From Novipirellula artificiosorum (GTDB lineage Bacteria > Planctomycetota > Planctomycetia > Pirellulales > Pirellulaceae), in contig NZ_SJPV01000003.1 in NCBI RefSeq assembly GCF_007860135.1, forward strand, positions 340,698-404,697: DNA of 64,000 nt. The letters are read 5' to 3'. This document shows positions 59,791 to 64,000 of the stretch, in pieces. The position numbers were made by a program, and so were the translations under genes. The first letter of the stretch is position 1. Every line of letters starts with the position of its first letter. Below the pieces are notes generated by a model, which was not told where the DNA came from, made no database searches, and saw nothing but the letters and a program-made list of their open reading frames with translations.

Positions 59791-61533
59791 ATGCGTAAAT
59801 TTGGCAACATTGTTTTAACCCTCACAGGCGTCACCGCCGCGATGGCGCTCTGTTGCCCGATGCTGGTCGTGCTTGGCTTCGTTGCACTCATCGTTCCGGG
59901 CTTGGTTCTTCTCGTTGCTCCCACCGTGTTTGTCTATCTTGCGACGACGCTCGGTATTCAGCGAATATTACCAACCAAGATCGGTTGGGCCGCGTTTCCG
60001 ATCGCGACCTTACTTGCGCTCGGACTGGGCTGGTTGGTCATGCAACCCATTCGCTCGTCAGCGATATCGGAGTTTCACGCGGAAGTCTCACCCGACATTC
60101 TCCCTGGTAAACCGATCATCTTGACCGGAAACGTGTACGTCGAGAACGGCGAACTCTACCGGTCTCCCGAATGTGACTACTTATGCACAATGCTTCTAGA
60201 TTTACCGGGCGTCGAAAGTGTCACTGTTGAAAGCACCGGCCCAGCTGGCCGCAAACGCGATCCTTCGGTTGCGGCGTTCGCTTTGGTCCGCACTGGTGAA
60301 AATGCAAAACCAGGCGTGTTCCCGTCCAACCCTGGTCAATTGATTCGCAAACATCCGGGACTCATGCGGCGAGTGAAAGGCAACGAGTTGCGGCAGGTTG
60401 AGAAATCGCTCGAAGCCGATTGGGCGCTACGTCTTGCCGGTGTGGAACGAATTGTTGAGGTTGAGCCAACACCCGCCGAAGAAGCGGATTGGGTCGTGCG
60501 TTTGGTTTCGACCCACAATAAAGAAATTCCACGAGTCGAACGAGTGGAGATTTCCCGCACCGGCAATGACGTTCAATTTCGCAGGAGTGAAGTTCGACAC
60601 TTTGTTCCTGGCAACGTCTTCTACTTCGACTTTGATCTTCAGATGGCTGTCGGAACAATCTCGGGTGCATCCTTTGGGATTGGCGGAAGTGATTGGAAGT
60701 CGTCGGACCAACGGATTGATTTGGAGCCGACGTTGTTGGAAGCCATCGAGGTGCCGCTTCTTGCGGAGCTTGATGACACCCGCGAACGATTGCGTTTGGA
60801 AGTCAAACGCGCGATCGACGATCCCGACGCGAGTCCAGCTAGGCTGGAATTAGCGAGACGCTGGCTTTCGCTCTTTTTCTTCGACGCAGGCCTCGACGAC
60901 CATCAATTGATCGCCCGCGTTGTCGGTGACCAGCGAGTCAAAGACATTGCCGGTCCGATCGAGAACGTTTTTTCTAAGGGCGAAACGCCGATCGAACTCA
61001 GAACCGCCTACGCACGACGGATTGGGTTCGATGATGCGACCGAAAAGGAACGATCGCAGTTAGCGAAAGCCCTATCTTTGATGCCACCGGGCACGTTCGT
61101 CAAACCCGATCCAGCTCACCTCGCCATTTGGACTCGGCCCGAACTCTACGAACAGGCTGGGCATTTTCTTTCAAGGCTTGCTGACCTCGGTGCTGAGCGA
61201 GCAATGCCCATTCTGCGCGACGCACTCGATCACGTTTCGACCAAAGACAACTGGAGCCAACGACGTGCGATGGTTGAAGGAATTCGAGACGCTTACGCGT
61301 CACTCGGGCCGGCCGCAAAGCAGGATGCCACGAGGATCAGCACTCTGGTTTTGCAGCGTCCGTCACCGATCACGTCTGGTTTCAATGATGTGCAAGCGTG
61401 GCGATTGACTCTGGCAAGGATGGGAGTCTCCCTCGATGATTTACCGTTCTTTCCCCATTCAAGCCAGCAGCAGATCAACCGGACCAAGACCCAAATCCGC
61501 GATCGGCTGCAACGCATTCAAGCCGAGATTTAA
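59791..61533 (+). CDS. Membrane protein with large extracytoplasmic region, 580 aa
   Basis: Start at 59791 (MRKFGNIVLTLTGVTAAMAL). Three to four membrane helices in the first ~95 residues ('LCCPMLVVLGFVALIVPGLVLLVAPTVFVYLATTLG', 'AFPIATLLALGLGWLVM'), then a long soluble part without recognised domains. A helical-repeat C-terminus is visible ('RLADLGAERAMPILRDALDHV', HEAT-like). It precedes another membrane protein gene by 28 bases. Confidence 0.78.
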   Translation: MRKFGNIVLTLTGVTAAMALCCPMLVVLGFVALIVPGLVLLVAPTVFVYLATTLGIQRILPTKIGWAAFPIATLLALGLGWLVMQPIRSSAISEFHAEVSPDILPGKPIILTGNVYVENGELYRSPECDYLCTMLLDLPGVESVTVESTGPAGRKRDPSVAAFALVRTGENAKPGVFPSNPGQLIRKHPGLMRRVKGNELRQVEKSLEADWALRLAGVERIVEVEPTPAEEADWVVRLVSTHNKEIPRVERVEISRTGNDVQFRRSEVRHFVPGNVFYFDFDLQMAVGTISGASFGIGGSDWKSSDQRIDLEPTLLEAIEVPLLAELDDTRERLRLEVKRAIDDPDASPARLELARRWLSLFFFDAGLDDHQLIARVVGDQRVKDIAGPIENVFSKGETPIELRTAYARRIGFDDATEKERSQLAKALSLMPPGTFVKPDPAHLAIWTRPELYEQAGHFLSRLADLGAERAMPILRDALDHVSTKDNWSQRRAMVEGIRDAYASLGPAAKQDATRISTLVLQRPSPITSGFNDVQAWRLTLARMGVSLDDLPFFPHSSQQQINRTKTQIRDRLQRIQAEI

Positions 61534-61561
61534 ACACCATCGTCCTGAGAAACCATTCGCC

Positions 61562-62149
61562 ATGTCTCAAGAAGAATTACATCTTCCTGCTACCGATCCT
61601 TTCGATCGCCATGCCAAAGAACGTCCATTCGTCGCCTCGGTTGTATCGAGCGGATGGGTGCTGTTTCGCACGCATGCGCCCCTGCTGCTGCTATTCGGAA
61701 TCCCGTTGATCGCCATTCAAACCGATGCAGTTTGGTTCAACTTTCCACTTGGAAAGGGAGCTACCACTCCAGGACCATGGGAGAGAAGTGTCATGAGTTA
61801 CATTTTTCTCGCGTTGCTCGGCATGTGTCTGGTAGAGGCGTTGCTCAATACAATCAGGCTGGCTCTCGATCCCACGGCAATTGTGATCACTGATGAAGGC
61901 GTTCAAGGCTACCACGCGTGGCTTCGCAGGTCATTCAGGTGGTGTGATGTCTCGCACGTACGCAGGTCAGGAAACCGTCTTTTGATCCATAAGCGAGCGA
62001 CATCCAAGCTGCTAAGAGAATGGAATCGCCACTCGCGACCAGGCGGACGCTACCACTGGTCGAAGCTGCTTGTCGTCGAACTTAACTGCGTCGATCAAAG
62101 TGCAGACTCCATTTTCTCCGAGATCAATCGCCATTGGAGAAGTTCGTAA
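61562..62149 (+). CDS. Membrane protein with PH-like C-terminal domain
   Basis: About 195 aa from 61562 (MSQEELHLPATDPFDRHAKE). Two hydrophobic helices ('APLLLLFGIPLIAIQTDAV', 'MSYIFLALLGMCLVEALLNTI') precede a PH-like cytoplasmic part ('LDPTAIVITDEGVQGYHAWLRRSFRWCDVSHVRRSGNRLLIHK'), an arrangement seen in bacterial PH-domain membrane proteins. Probably co-transcribed with the preceding gene. Confidence 0.72.
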   Translation: MSQEELHLPATDPFDRHAKERPFVASVVSSGWVLFRTHAPLLLLFGIPLIAIQTDAVWFNFPLGKGATTPGPWERSVMSYIFLALLGMCLVEALLNTIRLALDPTAIVITDEGVQGYHAWLRRSFRWCDVSHVRRSGNRLLIHKRATSKLLREWNRHSRPGGRYHWSKLLVVELNCVDQSADSIFSEINRHWRSS

Positions 62150-62267
62150 TGCTCAACGTGGTTCAGCCACCGGGACCGCAAGCCTAGCCATCGCACTGTC
62201 AGACACTCGAACGAGCGACGAAGCGACCATTGGTATGCAGTCGCCTTCTCCAGTGAACGTTCACACT

Positions 62268-62669
62268 TCAGTTTGAAACTGAATCGTCATTGACGCGGCG
62301 ACGTTCGATCAATGCCAGCGGCGACAGTATCGTGGCAACGGGGACACCGAAGGCAGCGCCGTAGAGGCCGCCTTGGAAAAACCACTGCAAGCTTCCTGGC
62401 GGAAGGATCTCTGCGGTTGAAATCGCGAAGAAGCACGCGACGATCGCTCCGATTCCGCTGGCGACGATCGAAATCGGCTGGCCAAGCTTCTTACGCAACA
62501 GCAATGCAAACATGGTCGATGCGATCAAGCCGATCGCGATTCCGCTCACGCCTCTCGCCAGTGGCCATGACATCAGCCCGACCAATAGCATGGCCAACAA
62601 TCCAATGGTTGTCGCCAACATTGTCCCGGATGCGATTTGAACTACGGTTTTCATTGTGCTCTTAATCAT
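62268..62669 (-). CDS. Small membrane protein, 133 aa
   Basis: MIKSTMKTVVQIASGTMLAT...; four hydrophobic segments at about residues 8-30, 38-58, 66-88 and 96-118, with the charged tail 'IERRRVNDDSVSN' in the cytoplasm. Family not recognised. The start could be either the first or the second Met. Confidence 0.7.
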   Translation of the reverse strand: MIKSTMKTVVQIASGTMLATTIGLLAMLLVGLMSWPLARGVSGIAIGLIASTMFALLLRKKLGQPISIVASGIGAIVACFFAISTAEILPPGSLQWFFQGGLYGAAFGVPVATILSPLALIERRRVNDDSVSN

Positions 62670-62749
62670 CCTCCAAAAGAGCCCACCGGTGGCGGGTTGC
62701 TTCGCAGTTTCTGGTTAACCCTATCGAGTTCTCTCCTACATAACCCTGA

Positions 62750-63732
62750 GGGCGGGACCGTTTTGTTCGGTTCGCTACTGCCGGTGGTGAAACGCCTCCA
62801 AGAATTCGGCTGGCCGAACAAGATCTGGCGTACTCGTACCGGGCGGACGCGTGGCGGACGAGTTTTCGACAAGCCGGCAGTTCACTCACTGCTCACCCGC
62901 CCCTTGTATGTGGGAAAAAATCGCCTACAAGGAGCACATCTACGAAGGTGAGCACGACGCAATCATCGACCAAGAAACCTTTGACGCGGTCGGCAAGATG
63001 CTGAAGGCGCACCGGAAGGGGAGAGCACAGCGACTGGTCAACAAGTACTCGGCACTGTTGAAGGGGATTCTTGTTTGTCCGTACTGCGACTGCCGAATGG
63101 TTCACCGTACGACAAAGAGAAAGTCGAGCGTGTATCGGTATTACGCTTGCCAAACGACGGTTAAGCATCGCGGGATCAATAACGAACGTAGTGGACGAGG
63201 CCACGAGTCCTGCAACACGGGACTCGTGGCCTCGTCCACTACCAAAGTCGTCACTTGTTGTTCACGCGATGCTAAGAGTGGGGCCGATGCCTGCGAGATG
63301 GGGTCGGTTTCAGCCGCGATGATCGAGGCCGCGGTCGTCGATGAACTCCGAGTCATTGTTGATGACGAGGGCTTGCGTGACGCCGTGTTCCAAGGCTCTA
63401 AGACGTTGCTTGATAAGGAGCAGGCTGAAGTTGAAACGCTCCTGGCTCAGTTAAAAGCTCAAATCAACCGGGACACGGAGGAGGTTCAACGAATACTGAA
63501 GCACGAAGTGTTCGAGAACCTGAACGATATCCGAGTCGAGGACTTGAAAGCCCGGATTGAGAAGGCGGAAGCCGACGTTGTCGTCGCGACGGACAAATTG
63601 AAGCAAGTCGCCGCCCGCCAACTCTCGCGGCTCGACATCGACATTGCGATGTCGGACTTCAAAGTGGTTTGGTGTCGTCCAGGTCGCGTTTCAACTCCGG
63701 ATCGCTCGGCTCACGGCATCGTTGCCCGATAG
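62750..63732 (+). pseudogene. Large serine recombinase, 5'-truncated and frameshifted
   Basis: A first segment ('PVVKRLQEFGWPNKIWRTRTGR... HSLLTRPLYVGK') matches the end of the recombinase domain. The frame shifts near 62910 to 'EKIAYKEHIYEGEHDAIIDQETFDAV'. The zinc ribbon ('CPYCDCRMVHRTTKR... YYACQTTVKHRG') and a coiled coil ('KEQAEVETLLAQLKAQINRDTEEVQRIL') follow. The catalytic N-terminus is missing. A 55-bp palindrome is inserted inside the frame between the zinc-ribbon halves (63188-63242) without stopping it. Confidence 0.85.
63188..63242. repeat. Perfect inverted repeat, 23-bp arms, inside the recombinase pseudogene
   Basis: GTAGTGGACGAGGCCACGAG-TCC and its exact reverse complement are separated by nine bases. 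In frame it encodes RGHESCNTGLVASSTT, which interrupts conserved recombinase sequence. It resembles a dispersed palindrome that I recall from Rhodopirellula genomes. Confidence 0.92.
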
Positions 63733-64000
63733 AGTCGATGAGCAGGCTGAGGCGAAGGCCGTTATTGGTGCCGCGCTCGATCAGGCTTCGCAATGGGGAT
63801 GGAAGCTACGCCCGGTCATCGTGGTTGAGCATGACGACAACGGGCAGCGCGAATCCGCAAGCACGTTTCCCATCGCTTGGCATGCGGCTCGTATGACGTT
63901 GTTCGTCTCCTGGGCCTGCATGGGGATGCTAGTGCGAGCGGTGCACTGCAACGTTGGTCGACCGGAACTGTGGGTGATGCTCCCGACGGACTGAGGGTGT
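63733..64000. other. End of window without a supported gene
   Basis: A frame continues past 63733 (AVIGAALDQASQWGWKLRPV and following), but I cannot tie it to a family or to the recombinase with confidence. Confidence 0.4.

Overview
The window looks like a chromosome segment of a Pirellulales-type planctomycete (Rhodopirellula-like). The reasons are three ECF sigma factor/kinase or sigma/membrane-protein modules, a secreted PQQ-like propeller, a secreted FAD enzyme, many genes with 4-bp ATGA overlaps, and a 23-bp-arm palindrome that I associate from memory with Rhodopirellula. Genus assignment is inference; no rRNA is present.

Layout. 1-5.5 kb: decayed prophage material (terminase and ATPase remnants, a chimeric ORF, a coupled virion-like protein/glycosyltransferase/radical SAM trio, and a gene broken by a 22-bp tandem duplication). 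5.6-10.1 kb: ordinary metabolic genes (GNAT, PhzF, YdeI-like, CIA30-like, CoA-binding, DUF1569). 10.4-19.8 kb: the centrepiece. It has 37 tRNA genes covering all 20 amino acids, four small embedded protein genes, a cluster of nine related structured RNAs, and a Ro60/TROVE gene. 19.9-23.1 kb: a partial duplication of the ro60 3' end, a nucleotidyltransferase and several broken genes. 23.3-29.3 kb: a HIT-PLD-helicase-S24 fusion (probable defence protein), a cyclic-phosphate receiver protein, a PARG-type macrodomain protein and a rhodanese. 29.4-36.0 kb: a frameshifted serine recombinase joined to arrays of homing-endonuclease-associated repeats, then two secreted enzymes. 36.1-46.3 kb: sigma factor plus giant kinase, a beta-lactamase-class serine hydrolase, a methyltransferase, and two paralogous RHH antitoxin loci whose PIN toxins have decayed. 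46.9-50.1 kb: pRiA4b ORF-3-like protein, mobile mystery A/B (Fic) pair and a broken macro/HEAR locus. 50.2-62.7 kb: TlpA-like thioredoxin, a PadR operon, two sigma-factor modules and membrane proteins. 62.7-64 kb: a recombinase pseudogene containing the palindrome.

Main result. Nine RNA units at 15325-17491 share a covarying outer stem (H1), conserved internal-loop sequences (CTGCC on the left, ACTTCG on the right) and a second covarying helix (H2). Five of them carry between the H2 strands a tRNA-like domain in circularly permuted order: T-arm, 3' acceptor strand, short linker, 5' acceptor strand, D-arm. This is the architecture of bacterial Y RNAs of the YrlA type, and a Ro60 homologue lies about 0.5 kb downstream. 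I read the locus as an expanded Y RNA family with diversified tRNA mimics, embedded in a complete tRNA array and linked to its Ro protein. tRNA and Y RNA coordinates and folds were worked out by eye; boundaries may be off by a few bases.
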